Shown here piece by piece: positions 35,553 to 48,396 of a stretch of DNA of 64,000 nucleotides. This DNA comes from Entrophospora sp. SA101 (Eukaryota; Glomeromycota; Glomeromycetes; Entrophosporales; Entrophosporaceae), in contig CAUDNR010002391.1 of NCBI GenBank assembly GCA_958430865.1, positions 1 to 64,000 on the forward strand. The letters are read 5' to 3'. Position 1 is the first letter of the stretch. The number at the start of each line of letters is the position of its first letter. Below the pieces are notes generated by a model. It searched no databases and had not been told where the DNA came from. It saw only the letters and a list, made by a program, of their open reading frames with translations. The translations under genes and the position numbers were made by a program.

Positions 35553-37972
35553 AGATGATTTAGCTGTTGCTGTTGCTGTTGCTGCAGATGATTTAGATGA
35601 TTTAGCTGTTGTTGTTGTTGTTGTCGTGGCATATGATGATGCTTCGATGATTGTTGTTGTTTTTGTTGATTATGGCTATAATAATGATTACCTAATAATT
35701 TAGGTTGTTGTATAAATTGATGTAAATTTGTTTGATGTTGTTGTTGATGATGATGTTGTTGTTGATGAAATGTTGATTGAGTGGCGTTAGATGAAGCCTC
35801 TACAGCAAATTTTGCATTGAGCATATCAGAAGGAGACGGTTTATTATTGTTGTTGCGTAGTGCTATAAATGAAAAAAAAAATTATCGGTTAATTAAAAAA
35901 TTTATTAATTAAAAATAAAAATACTCTTTTTTTCTAATCTTACCCAATGCTTTTGAACCACCTGCTATAATAACAACAGATTTTGAAAGATCCTCATCAT
36001 TATTATTAATCCCTCCTCTATTACTACCACGATTGATTTCAATTTTTCTAGAATGATGAATATTGGACTTTTTATTATTGTTGTTATTGTTATCACTGCT
36101 ATTATTGGTGGTGTTAGAAAGTTCAATCACAAAATTGTCCATTTTATCTTGAACACCACTATTACTACTACTATTCATCACCATAAAATTATCATCATTG
36201 TTATTATTATTACCGGAGCCAGTCATCATCATAACATTGGCAGCAACAACAGGAGTACCAGGACCTTTTAACGGCTTTTTAAAAGTAGGACCGACGACTC
36301 TACGTCTAGGTTGATACTTGTAATCAGGCCAAGCCTTCATATGACGTTCCTTTGCCTCCTCAGCTTTACGTTTCCATTCATCTTTCTCTTTATCACTTAG
36401 CCTTCTCCAATGATCGGCGATTATTCGTGATATTTCCGAGTTGTTTATACCAGGATTTTTATTTAATATTAAAGGGTGATGGTGTTGACGATATAAAATG
36501 AAGGAGTTTGGTGGGCGAGGAATATAGGGTTTTTTACGAATTTGTTTTGTAACAAACGTTATATTTGATGATGATGATATACTACCAGTTGGTGATGTTA
36601 CCGTGTCAGTGAAATCGACATCATTGTTGTTATTGGAGCTTGTTGTGTCGATAAAGTTTGAAGAGTTAATCATGGCAGTGTTTTTTGATGATGGCGATGA
36701 TGGTGACGATGATGATGGTGAAATATTGTCAGAAGCAGATAACTTTTCATTCATCATCATAACCATTTCATCATACGGTAATAAAATTTCAGAGCCATTA
36801 TCATCATCCTCATCATGTTCATTTTGTTCTTCCACCACATCATCTTTTTCGCCATCATCATCTTTTTGGTTATTGTTATCATCAATGATCATTTTTGAAG
36901 AATTATTATTATTATCGTTATCATCATTATCGTGATCATAATCCAATTTAGGATCTATTTGATGATGTTGAATTACTAGCGTCCGTCTTTGACGCTTTGC
37001 ATTTATTTTACGCGGACGATGAAGTAAAATTTGTTTTTTCTTCAGATCGGAGGACATCGGCAATTCTTCTTTTACAATTTCGTTATCATAACGATGAAGA
37101 AGATGACTGTTGTCATCAATGTCCATCATGTCATCATCATCGTTATCGTTATCATTATTATAGATACCTTTTCTTTTCTTTTTTGACGATGATAATGGTG
37201 ATGATGGTGATAATAATGGTGGTGATGTTAAAAATGATAAATCATTGTTGTTGTCAATGCTTATTTGATCATCATTACTGATAGTAGTAGCGTTAGTAGT
37301 AGAATTACCATCATTATTATTATTACTATTACTATCATTGTTGTTGTTATTATTATCATGATTAATTAGATTAGAAATACTAGCAGCCGAACTTGCGTTA
37401 TCAATAACTTTTGAGGAGGAGGAAGAGGAAAAGGACAAGTTAATATCATTATTGTCGTTGTTATTATCGTTGTTATTATTGTTGTTGTTGTTGAGATTAA
37501 CATTTTGTTCATTATAAACTTCATTATAATCATCATTTTCAGAATAGACTAATTGATCGATCTCATCTTCGCCGCTACTACCACTGCTGCTTTTTTTTTT
37601 ATTTTTATTTTTTTTGTTGTTTTTTTTGTTATTACTATTTTCAGAACGAGTGCTGCTGCTGCTGATAGAAGCACTATTGGTGGTGGCGGTGGTGGCGGCA
37701 ACATTTATTATAGATTCATCATCAACAACATTATTAGCAACATTGCTTTTTTCTACAACATCATCATTATCATTGTCATCATTATTATTTTCTTCAACAA
37801 CTAAATCTTCTTTTTCGTTCTTTTCTTCTTGTTGTGATAATATTTGTGATTGTGATTTTGGATGAGGATCAGAAGAATTAGAATGCGGTGATGGTGATTT
37901 TTGTGGTGATGAAGAATTTGATGGTGTTGATTCTGTGGTGTTTGAGATTGTGGAAGACGATGTCATTATCAT
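33737..37972 (-). CDS. HMG-box protein joined to a thymidylate-kinase-like pseudoenzyme, 4 exons
   Basis: Exons: 37972-35944, 35862-35007, 34896-34506, 34420-33737. They total 1320 codons with fully consistent phases. Exon 1 carries an S/N/D-rich leader and a MATA-type HMG box (IPRPPNSFILYRQ...NNSEISRIIADHWRRLSD...MKAWPDYKYQPRRR, about residues 478-560). An 81-nt intron (GTAAGA...TTATAG) leads in frame to a Q/H-rich stretch, then a TMPK domain from about residue 880: GALIVLEGCDD, KLLEFLKNEGINARLWKFPD, HLLTSAHWWELM, TTLIVDRYVYS, LNWCKG and ILDASRS. The kinase P-loop G-x(4)-G-K-(S/T) is replaced by GCDDYTTT, the FPxR arginine by FPDI and the NRWE arginine by HWWE. It is therefore probably inactive as a kinase. 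The C-terminal tail (about 1120-1319) is H/P/N-rich. Alternatively a separate TMPK-like gene starts at MLNAKF (35824). Confidence 0.78.
35500..35800. repeat. CAA/CAG-type trinucleotide tracts coding poly-Q
   Basis: On the plus strand TTG/TGT-type triplets run almost without break at about 35510-35555 and again to 35640. On the minus strand they encode poly-Q blocks broken by LNHL and QHQ segments between the HMG box and the TMPK-like domain. Slippage-prone and probably length-variable. Confidence 0.85.
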
Positions 37973-38283
37973 AACTACATCTATTAAACATTAAAATTAA
38001 AACAAAATAAAAGTGTAAAAGAATAATTAAAAATTTTGTATTTAAATATTTTGATATTAGATTATTGTTATAATTCGTAACATAAACAAAAACAAACCAA
38101 AGACAAAAAAAAACAAGAAAGATTTGAGCGAGTCGACAAATGTAAGGAAAAAATCAGAAAGTAAATAAATTACTAATTGATATAAATACTAATTAATTAA
38201 TTTAATAAAAATAATAATGTATAACTAGAATAAGAAAAAAAATTTGTGACGACGATCTTGGATTTTTTTAATTAATAAACAAC

Positions 38284-38338
<55 letters not shown>

Positions 38339-40120
38339 GTAATAGTAATAGTAATAATAACCAAAAGAACGAAAATATTTTCATTCATTTATCTCATTCA
38401 TCCATTCATCCTTTCATTCATATAAAGATATTAATAACATTATTATTGTTGTTTGTTATTGTTGTTTGTTGTCGTTGTTAAAGTTGTTATTATTGTTGTT
38501 GCTATTGTTATTATTGTTAAATATTAAGTGTTAAGGGATTGATTGATTATTTATTATTATTATTACTATTATTATTATTATTATTATATCATTATTATAT
38601 CATTATTATATCATTATTATATCATTATTATCTTTCTTTTTATATAAAAATCTTAATTGTTAACATTCTAAAAAAAATTCTAATTTCTAATAATAATTAA
38701 TAATAATAATAATAAAAATGTTAAGAATAAATAAAATGATAAGAATAAACAATAAATAGTAAGATACCTTACTTACCAAGTATTTAAAATATCAATCGAT
38801 TGATCAATCAACCAAGTTTACAGCAATAATAATAATTGATCTTTATGTTGTTACATTGTTTAATTAAGTTGATGTTAGTTCATGTTATTCACGAAATAAA
38901 AATTATATATTAGGAGGAAAATAGAAGATTTAAAGAAATTTTTTTTTTAAAAGAATGTTAATATGATAACGATTGTAATTATTATATAAAGTCCATTCAA
39001 AGTAAAAATAGAAAACAACAATCAATAACCATAATCATAATAGTTGTAAGGAGAGGGAGGAGTTGTTGATGGAAGGTGATGATGATGTGACGAGTAAGTT
39101 GTTTGATTAGTTGGTTGGTGAAGAGGAAAAAGCAGACGGGAGTTGGTAGTAGGGAAGTAATTATTAGTAAAATAAAAATAAGGAGAGAAGTATACATGTA
39201 TATAAAAATAAATATTATTAGATATCTTTAAATTTACCTGTTTCACTTTTCTTTTGTACAGAATTACGTGCGATAAGATCTTATGTGCTGTGAAGAAATG
39301 CTAAGATTAGATCTTTCTACACACAACTTGGAATCTTCAAATCACTCTGATTATATGACAACTATTATTATATATAATAGTAGAATAGAATAAAGAAGTA
39401 TTCTTTTTCGCTGACAAATTAGACAAACAATATGTGTTTATTTATTATTGCTTTTTTAATTTTTTTTTGTTTTTAAATTTAACCAACTTTTAAATCAAAA
39501 AAAAATTTTTGAAATCTTTAAACAAAAGAAATTTTTTTCCTTAAAAAAAAAAAAACCTGTATTTATATGAATATATAAATGTATGTATATATATTATATT
39601 ATATATAAGTAAGAACAATAATAATATTTACAAATTTTGAGTGTTTAGTATAATAAATATTATGTTTTTGATATATATATAATAAAAATAGATATATTAT
39701 GTAGTATTTTAAATAAATATTAATAGAAAATAAATAGAAAATAAAAAAAATAAATAGAAAAAATAAAAACATCATCAAACAACATCCATCAATTGATAAC
39801 TAATATTTATATAAAAAGAAAATATAAGAAAGAATAATGAATGAAAATGAAAAAAAAATCGAGAATAAAAAATTAAAATTATTTATTTATTATTAAAATA
39901 CTTGCTTGTTACACACGGTGCACCTATTTTGTCATTATTTTATTTATTCATTCATCATTATTATTTATTATAATTATTATATTCATTATTATATTATTAT
40001 TATTTATTTTAACTTTCAAACTTTAATAATTGGTAGTTTATTTGGAAGTTTATAATAAATTAGCATATTAGTAATTTTACCCAAATAGTACATTTTAAAT
40101 TAGGATTAAGTTTTTTTCTT
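37973..40120. repeat. microsatellite-rich intergenic region
   Basis: No supported gene. A pure AAT microsatellite runs from about 38284 to 38337. TATCATTAT repeats lie at 38580-38635 and ATTATT runs at 38550-38590. Minus frames at 38997-39246 are compositional and unsupported. The left part should contain the promoter of the minus-strand HMG/TMPK gene. Confidence 0.7.
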
Positions 40121-42250
40121 TCTTTATGTGTATGAATGAATGAATCGCGTTTCAAGCGGTTATTTTCTTTGCAACAAGCAACAGATCTTGAAGTTGGGAG
40201 GGAAAGCGAAATACAGATGGAAAAAATGAGTGAGTGAGCGAGTGAATGAACGAATGAATGAATGAATGAATGAATGATTCAAGAATTGAAATATCAGAAA
40301 AAGACAAGTTTATTTCTTTCTCCTTAATTATTAATTAATTAATTAAAATTGAATGTGCAACAAAAACATAAAAACATAATAATAAAAAACAATCAATTAC
40401 AGGCAGAATTAAGATTAAATTTTTACAAGGAATTTTTAGGTATTTTATTGTTAAATAATAATAACACAAATTATTTATTGTTTCAAATTATATTAATATA
40501 TATACTATTAATAATATATATATTATTAATGGGAAATTTAGAGTCTTCTTTAATTAGAATTTTTTTATCTTGGTTTTTTTCCATTGTAAACAATAGAAGA
40601 ATGAATAATCATAAATCTTAATCATGAATTTAAAGTTGATCCGCACAGTCCCATTGCAATTAATTAATTCTTCTTAAAATATAAAAATAAAACATTCTTA
40701 ATTTTCATTATTATTCTTTTACCAAAAATGTCGAACAAAAAAATTTTAATTTATATAAAAGTTTTTTTTTCATCCTGTTTTGTCTTGTTTTTGATGTCTA
40801 ATTTAATTACTTTGATTTTTTTTATATTTTACTTTTAATTAACAATGCAAATATTATATCCCTAACATATGATGATGATGATTGAATATATCAGTCAGCT
40901 GTTACAATAATATTTTATATATTACTATCAAATACTATCAGTTAAAAATTTTATACATGTAAATATTTACATAATATTTATGCATTATATATATATATAT
41001 ATAACGTATATATATATATATACATATAAGAGATATATATATATTAATATATTATATAAATAAAATTTCCCGCCAGAAAAAAAAAAAATAAAAAAGTTAA
41101 TTGGGAATAAGTTAATAATAATCCATTAAAACAATTCTGGTTTGTTGAAAATAAAGTGTACAATAATAAATGATAATTAAAATAATAAATAAAATTAAAT
41201 GATAATAAATAATAATTATTTTTATCTGTAAATATTTATGTAAAATGAAAACATCGTGTAAAGTACGTGGGGGAAGCGTCATCTCTCGAATTAAATTTTA
41301 CCTCTAAATCATCATATTCGCGTCATGATGACGATATATGTGCTGTATATTTATAATATATATAAGGTCTCCCTCCCATAATAGACTTTGAATAAAACTC
41401 TCTACAAAAATAGCCAAGTAATAAAATCCTAAGAATAATTAATCGACTTGGACTGGCATTTTTACTGGGTCTATTATCCCACCAACAATTATTTTTAGAT
41501 CTATCCGTCCATTACTTTTCATTTACCCAATTACCAACCAACCAAATAACCAATCTGGGTTAATTAACCACCAATTAAACAATTAAAACAATTAACCAAT
41601 CAAATAATCAAATAATTGAACAATCCATAAACCAATAATCAAATTATTCGTATATATTAAATATTTAGTCGTCATAGAAATAGCGATCTTATGGTATTAC
41701 TAATAATAATTGTGTTTGTGTTTTGATTTTAGTTTATTTTTTTTGGCGGGAAATAAGTAATACACAATGATTTATCTATCATTTTTTAAAAACAATGATA
41801 CATTAATTAAATAATTAAATAATCATTTAACTTTACTTACACTAGTTATTAATTTGATTAATTAAAAAAATTTTTTTTTATAGTAAACAATAGAAACAAT
41901 GATAATTTTTTTCCTTGTTTAAGATATTTTGGTTACACGAAGCATATAAGTTCATTCTGCATAATAATTCATCATTCATACATACATTCACCACCTATTG
42001 AGAAAAGAAGAAAATGATGTAACATATACGAGATGAATGGTTAGGAATGGTCAAACAAAAAATTTATTTATTTTATTCATTGTTTTCAATTTATTTCACC
42101 AAATCATTTCACGTCATGTAAAAAATTTTCGTAAAAGTTGCACAAAATTAAGATTTGTGCGTGTAATTTAAAAAAATATGATAATTCATTATCCTTAAAG
42201 TTTTCGTAAACCTAATTGATTTAGATAAGTGATACGCTGGATATTTATTC
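40120..42250. other. low-complexity intergenic DNA
   Basis: GAATGAAT-type tetranucleotide repeats lie at 40240-40275 and ATATAT tracts at 40985-41050. CAATTAACCAATT-like runs occur at 41570-41640. The frame at 40349-40621 is asparagine/isoleucine-rich with no motif. No gene is supported. Confidence 0.5.
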
Positions 42251-42255
42251 TTAGT

Positions 42256-43227
42256 TTGTCCAGGATTATGCTTTTTTTTCTTCCAAATTATGCCCTGGTG
42301 CTTTTTTTTTTCATAATTTTTTGGGCAAATTTATAATAATTCCGACCAAAATTAATATTAAAATTTTTTATTTATTGTTCATCAGAAAAATTAAATTAAA
42401 TTTTTTAATCGAATCTTCTTTTAAAGCTGTGCGTTTATTAGTTATTATATTTTTATAAATTGACAACATCAACACCGGACACAGGAAGTTTCATCAACAG
42501 TTATACTAATCATTTTATTTTTTATTAAAATTTTTAATTTCTGTACTTCAAATACATAACTCATTGGCAAATATTTTCTCGAAGTGATTTGAACCTACAA
42601 TATAACCTCCTAGGAAATAATAAAAATGAAAATAAATGATAATTTACATTAAGATATTCAAATTAATTTTTTTTAATTTTTTTTTGATATGAAATTCTTA
42701 CAATATGAATTAAAAAAAGACTTTAATTTATCTATTTTATCCAGAGAAATATCAGCTTTAGTAAATGCTTCAATAATTGCAATATTGATTTTTTCACAAT
42801 CATTATTAGTGAAAGAAAGAAAAGAGCTTTATAAAGGTTGTGGATTATTTTTATGTTTTTGTTCAGCAGCTTTATGTTTCATTGATTCTATATGGTTATC
42901 AACAATTGATTTTTTTTTCATGATTTATAGTATGGTTACAAAAACAACAATATAATTTCCCAGTTTCAACGTAAAAATGATTATTATAATGACTTTTTTC
43001 CTCAAACGTTCTAATGCAGAAACCACCCACCATTTTTCATTCTATAATTCTATAATCGTAATTGAATTGTGACCTATATTGAATATAATCATCGTCGATC
43101 ACTTACATAAAAGTAAATTATACACGTAGATTATGTGATTATGCCAAAAAATGGTCAATTATGCTCGATTATGCGATTATGCTCAAAATTAAGAAGTGTA
43201 CAGCGAAAGCATAATCCTGGACGCCCT
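42256..43227. mobile_element. possible non-autonomous element with TCCAGGATTATGC inverted ends
   Basis: TCCAGGATTATGCTTT occurs at about 42261-42276 and its inverse (AAAGCATAATCCTGGA, with one mismatch at the inner edge) at about 43206-43221. Inside the right end a string of CATAATCGCATAATCGAGCATAAT-type repeats is seen. The element would be about 970 bp. The inverted repeat is short and no target duplication was confirmed. It contains the hydrophobic frame at 42690-42955. Confidence 0.45.
42690..42955 (+). CDS. small hydrophobic ORF, uncertain
   Basis: An ATG-initiated frame of about 88 residues begins MKFLQYELKKDFNLSILSRE. It then has two hydrophobic segments (ALVNASIIAILIFSQSLLV and GLFLCFCSAALCFIDSIWL) that could be transmembrane helices. 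Codon composition is more balanced than in the surrounding DNA and an A/T-rich upstream region is present. It sits within the putative element at 42256-43227. No family is recognised. It may be a real small membrane protein, an exon, or chance. Confidence 0.35.
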
Positions 43228-43229
43228 AA

Positions 43230-45660
43230 ATAATTTATTATTGTAAAGCAGAAAATATGTTTAATGTCACGTGGTTAATATACCTAATAAGATCGACATC
43301 GAATCTAAATGATCTACTGACTTTTATTTTTTCATCTATAAAAAACAATAATAATAATAAAAATATTATATTCCGTTTTTGTAAAATACATGAAAAAACT
43401 TTAATTTGAAAAAACTTTATTAATTTCCTTTGTTTTTTAAATTAAAAAAAGCTTCTTCAAGTTCCTTTGTTCTTTTAAATATACTTGGGAAAATAATGGG
43501 AAAATCCTATTTTTTTTTTAAGAGGAAAACTTGTTTTTATTCTTGTAATAAACTTTCTTTCATCAAATAAATTTTTAACCAATTAAATAAATGTTTTCAT
43601 TATATTTAGATTACATCAGATATTTATTTAAATCAATAATTACACGCCTTTAAAACCAATCCAAAGCAAACAATTTGAAAATATGTTACGGATTACAATA
43701 AACTGCTCCACACACGATCCTGATTATTTATTTATTATTATTATTATTATTTATTTATTTACAATATCTGATATTGTTAAAATAATAGTAATAACTTGAT
43801 AATAAAATCTCTTGTTTTTACAATCTTTGCTTAGAACCAATCATTCAATAAAATACACGAGGCTCATAATATTTACTGTGGTGTAACTCCAAATATGAAA
43901 AATAAAACCTTAAATCAACCAAAGAAATGAATGAATGAATGAATGAATGAATAATGAATGAAATTAAAAATTTATGATTTGTGATTTTGTTGCTAAATTA
44001 CGACGTATTATTATTATTTTATTATTATTATTATTATTGTGTATATTAATTAATAAATAATGAATGAATCAAAATCAATAAAATAATTAAAAAATAAATT
44101 TTAAAACTTTAAATTAATTAATTAAAATCGTTATTGATTAATTTATTCCAAATGTTGATGGAATACAATAGGTGTCACCTATTTTGTTTCGCTGCCATCT
44201 TTTTGAATTTATTATGAAAATCCATACATAATTCCAGTAAATTTTAAAACAATGATTGATTGATTCATTCATTGAAATTTAGTCGATCCATAGATATGAA
44301 TACCAATTAATTGTATCAGGACTTTCTTTCATTTTTTTGTTGTTGTCGTCGCTGTCAACCATCTTTGGCGTTGTGTTTATAACAATAATAATAGTGGTAG
44401 TAATAATAAAAACAACAATAACAATAGCAACAATAAAAACAATAATAATGGTATTTTTTTGATTTCTTTTATTCTTTCCAATGCTTTTATTATAAACAAC
44501 AACAACATTGTTGGAATGTCAAAGAATGAGTACAATGATATTTGATGTTTAAGAAAGTAGCCTTGTCTATGTGAAAAAATAGAATCATCCATTTACGCCC
44601 AAGAAAGACACAATGCTATTAAGAATAGAAAAAAACAATGCAAGTTGTTGAAATTATAATAATTTATATGGACTTACGATGATGATTACGATTACGATTA
44701 TGATTACGATTACGATTACGATTATGATTAAGCTTAATTTTGTATGATTTATTATATTCTGCTATTTTATATGATATATATATATATTCCCACAATCATT
44801 AATTATTTTGTGCCAAAAAGAAAAAAATCGCTAATGGTTATCTTAAGCATGATTCATACCTCAACCATTGTTTGTTATTTGGTTTTAATGAGTGTCAAGA
44901 ACATTATGATATTTATTTATTTTGTTAGAATTAAAAAATTTGTCTTTAGAAGAGATTAAAGAATATGAGGATAAGCTGCTTTTTTATATTTCACATCATT
45001 TATAAATAATTAAATATTTGCTTCGTATATAACGCATGGACGACAAGGGTCTGTCGAAAAAATTTCGGCAGTTGGGCGTTTATTAGTAAGCTAACTCAAT
45101 GTAATAATGGTATCACAAATCTTCATTTCAAGACCTATACCATGTGCTAGATTATCGAACAGGCAATGATTTTTTTTATATGGTGCACGTAATTATCACA
45201 TGAGTTCAAAGGTTAATAACTTCTTACTGGCGTTTTTTTTTGAGAAAGTAAACCGATAGAATTAAAGCTTAAGACCTAAGCTTCATTTCCATCAATTTAT
45301 TTTTTCTAACCTTGTAAAAAAATTTCGAGTAATTAAGCTTTAAAAAAACACAAATTAAAATTATATAATAAATTTCGTTGTCTAATCTTTTTCTATAAAA
45401 GGAAACAATGCACTCGAAATCTCATAATGATTTTATCGAGTATGAATTTGACTGTACATACATATTAAAATTCGTCTGTTAATTGAATTCATGACAATAT
45501 TTCTTTTTGCAAAAGATTTTTAATTATAATTTTAGTTATATTAATTGAATTAAAGAGTTTTTTTTCTTTTATATTAATGTAATACTTTCTCACATGTAAA
45601 ACCTTTTCTCTTCCTTTAATGTTATTGAAGAAATAAAAACATGCATATGAATTATGAATT
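43230..45660. other. intergenic with simple repeats
   Basis: AT-rich DNA with GAATGAAT repeats (43925-43950), TTATTATT runs (44010-44040) and a GATTAC/GATTAT hexamer array at about 44681-44730. Frames at 44377-44592 (poly-leucine) and 44744-44959 are compositional. No gene is supported. Confidence 0.5.
44681..44730. repeat. GATTAC/GATTAT hexanucleotide array
   Basis: About eight tandem hexamers (GATTACGATTACGATTATGA and so on) form a short pure minisatellite in non-coding DNA. Confidence 0.85.
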
Positions 45661-45668
45661 GTATATAT

Positions 45669-45837
45669 AGTTCAATCTCTATAACGAACCACTCTATAAC
45701 AAACATCAAGTAAAATCTCTTGTCCCTGATTCATTTTTTTATAATTAATTTCTCTCTTTATAATGAACATCTTAGTAGACAAAAGCAGAAAAATTACAAG
45801 TAGGGACGTAAGGTTCGTTACAGAGAGAGTGAAATGT
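45669..45837. mobile_element. second, diverged copy of the pogo-like MITE
   Basis: The left end contains TTCAATCTCTATAACGAACC and the right end (reverse complement) CATTTCACTCTCTCTGTAAC followed by GAACC. The interior matches the copy at 14390-14552 in order: TCTTGTCCC, ATAATTAATTTCTCTCT, AAAAGCAGA, ATTACA and TAGGGAC. TA lies next to both ends. It is more diverged than the 14.4-kb copy, so it is older. Confidence 0.85.
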
Positions 45838-45839
45838 AG

Positions 45840-48270
45840 TAAGCGAGAAACTATTCTTTAATAATAATCCCACGAAATAAATAAATGTTTAAAAATAATA
45901 GTAAATAAAGTAAACATACATAGTCAAATGAAGGCCAACATAAAGATCCATATTAATATAATGAGAAAGCCCTAGAAGAATTAACGTTATACACTCTATA
46001 TGTAATTTGTACCTTTTACGCATTTTCATAAAGTGTGGTCCTAATACCTTTAAATGTTATCAAAGATGGTAAAATAAGTGTTGGCGTTTTACTATTAGGC
46101 GTATATCTTTTTCTACAACTTTTCCACATTTTCTTTGATGAGAGAGCAATGCATATTATATGCTTTTCTTATAATAATAAAAAATAGTGAAATAAACTAA
46201 CTTTAATGATTTATCCGCTACGAAATTTGTAATTTCCTCTTCTCGTCTAGCTCATCTATTTGATCTTAGAGTTGAAACCAAAGGAAATAGATCGAAAAGA
46301 AGGATCAAATTGGTAATTAATAGCGAACATTATTATAGAGCAGTTTTTTTATATTCGCATTTCTCGTTCTTATATATATATATATTATAATAAATTTTTA
46401 TATATATAATATATCGAATCCCACTTATTTGGCTAAAATTACGCGATTTTTTATTTCATATTTAACCTTTAGATTGAATCGCATCCGTCGTACAACATAA
46501 ATTCATCGTCAAATTGTAAAACGAACTTTCATCTTGTTATTGTCTAAAAAATAAATAATAATAATAAGGACTTCTTTGTGCAAAAATCTTATGTGTTTGA
46601 TTTTTTTTAAAAAAAATAAAAAATAATACTAACTTTAATTTTTAATATGTTCTTAGTAACAAACAAAAAAGCAAGTGGGAAAAGAGAAACAATAAATAAA
46701 AATATTATTGTAAATGAGTAAGTATGTCAGAGAATGCTTATGATTTAAAAGCTATTCAAGTTATAATTTAAAAAATGATACTCGTTGGTGGCCACGCCCG
46801 AGAATCTCAGTAGTGAACTAAATGTACTGGAACTAACCATCCTCTTCAGTAAAACAATACGGGTATATTTGAAATGGAGGTCGATGAAGGCCCAAATAAA
46901 AATATTATTTGGAGTTGACGTGTGATACTTTGTAAATATTATTAATTTAATATTAAATTTTCTTGAATAAATAAATAAATAAGCAAGCAAAATATTTTTA
47001 ACATATTGTATTATTTGTATAAATTTAATCTTGTTGAGATTGATCGTGGATACAAATTGTTTTTGAGAATAATTCCTCGTTTAATATTATTTTATTGATA
47101 TGACTTTCAATGTAATTTTTATTTAGAAGCAATTACTAAATATGAAATATAATTCTATTCATATTGTGAACGCCAACTTTAATGTTACTTTGGATTGCAT
47201 CTTGAGAAACTTTTCGTTTAGAAGGTAGATAATGGCTTTCATATGATATATGTTTTTATCATTAAGAAATCACGAGAATACTAAAAAAATTGCGCATATT
47301 TAAATGATTTTGCTTTGTTTGGTTAAAAGCTAACATTAAATTATACTAATAAATATATAAAAATAATGATTTTTTATTAATTTCTGTACATATTTATGAG
47401 TGAATAAGAAATGACATATGTTATCGTTAAAAAGAAAGAATTTAAATATGAAACCACAGTCAATTCTATAAACACACATCCTTCTGGAATGAACAAGAGT
47501 ATGCATTATGGAGGAAAATAAAATCGTCTTTTTTTTAAGTAACAATTGTATCGCCATTCCTTTAAAAATATAATATATTAATATCAAAAAAAGGGTATAA
47601 TCGTGTATTTAGTCGTATTTTTCTGCCATATATTTTTTATTGTCAATCTGCCGATTTACATAATTAGAATTATGAAATTTCTCACCGAGAATATTTTAAT
47701 TGATATTAATGATTTTGAATTAATACCGCCTTTATATGTAACTCTTTAGGCGGAACATTTTTGGCTTAGAAACCATACTCACTTTACATAATAAAATTTA
47801 GAGGTATTTTTCATTGAAGTTTCAAAAACAATAGGAAAACCCCTTAAATGTATATAGATCTTTTTTCAAAACATCACTTTTAACGTTCCTCGCTTCTATT
47901 GAAAAGGCTCCACGTGATTTTGTATTTTTATTTCTTATTTCATAATTTTCTAATTATTTTAATAACTTCCATACAGAATAATTGAAGTAATTGATCCAAA
48001 AATATAAAATAATGAGATGATTTAATTATGTTATAAGCGTTTTTTGTACATCATTCATGATTTTAATGATTTTATGTGTATTAGGAGACGTTTAAATTGC
48101 ATTATATGGTCATGGATAGCCTAATTTGTATCATTAAGTGAGCATTGTAATGTGAACCATTTCGAAAATGTTGACAAATATCACACAAGTCAGTCCTTGG
48201 ATTCATAATTTGTGTCAGTTTATGTCATAACTTTCTGAACGCATATACTTCAAGGACTTCAAATTACCAA
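45840..48270. other. intergenic, no supported gene
   Basis: AT-rich DNA. Minus frames at 46745-46990 and 47336-47587 have no motif and no splice partners. A slightly G/C-richer patch at 46770-46920 may be a repeat remnant. Confidence 0.45.
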
Positions 48271-48396
48271 CTATCTTCTTCCATATCAGCAATAAATCTT
48301 TGTACCACTGATTTATAACTCATTTCAGCTGACAAAAAAATAACTGATTGGGTTATTCTATTGTCACTTCTTCATGGGCTTGATAATCCATGGACT

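Noticed and set aside
35909..37972. Several plus-strand ORFs (36053, 36603, 36997, 37553) overlapping the HMG exon
   Set aside because: All are antisense to trinucleotide-rich coding sequence with no recognisable motif.
46745..46990. 81-codon minus ORF ending NEYHFLNYNLNSF
   Set aside because: No homology signal, no splice partner and a start inside a TAAATAAATAAA repeat.
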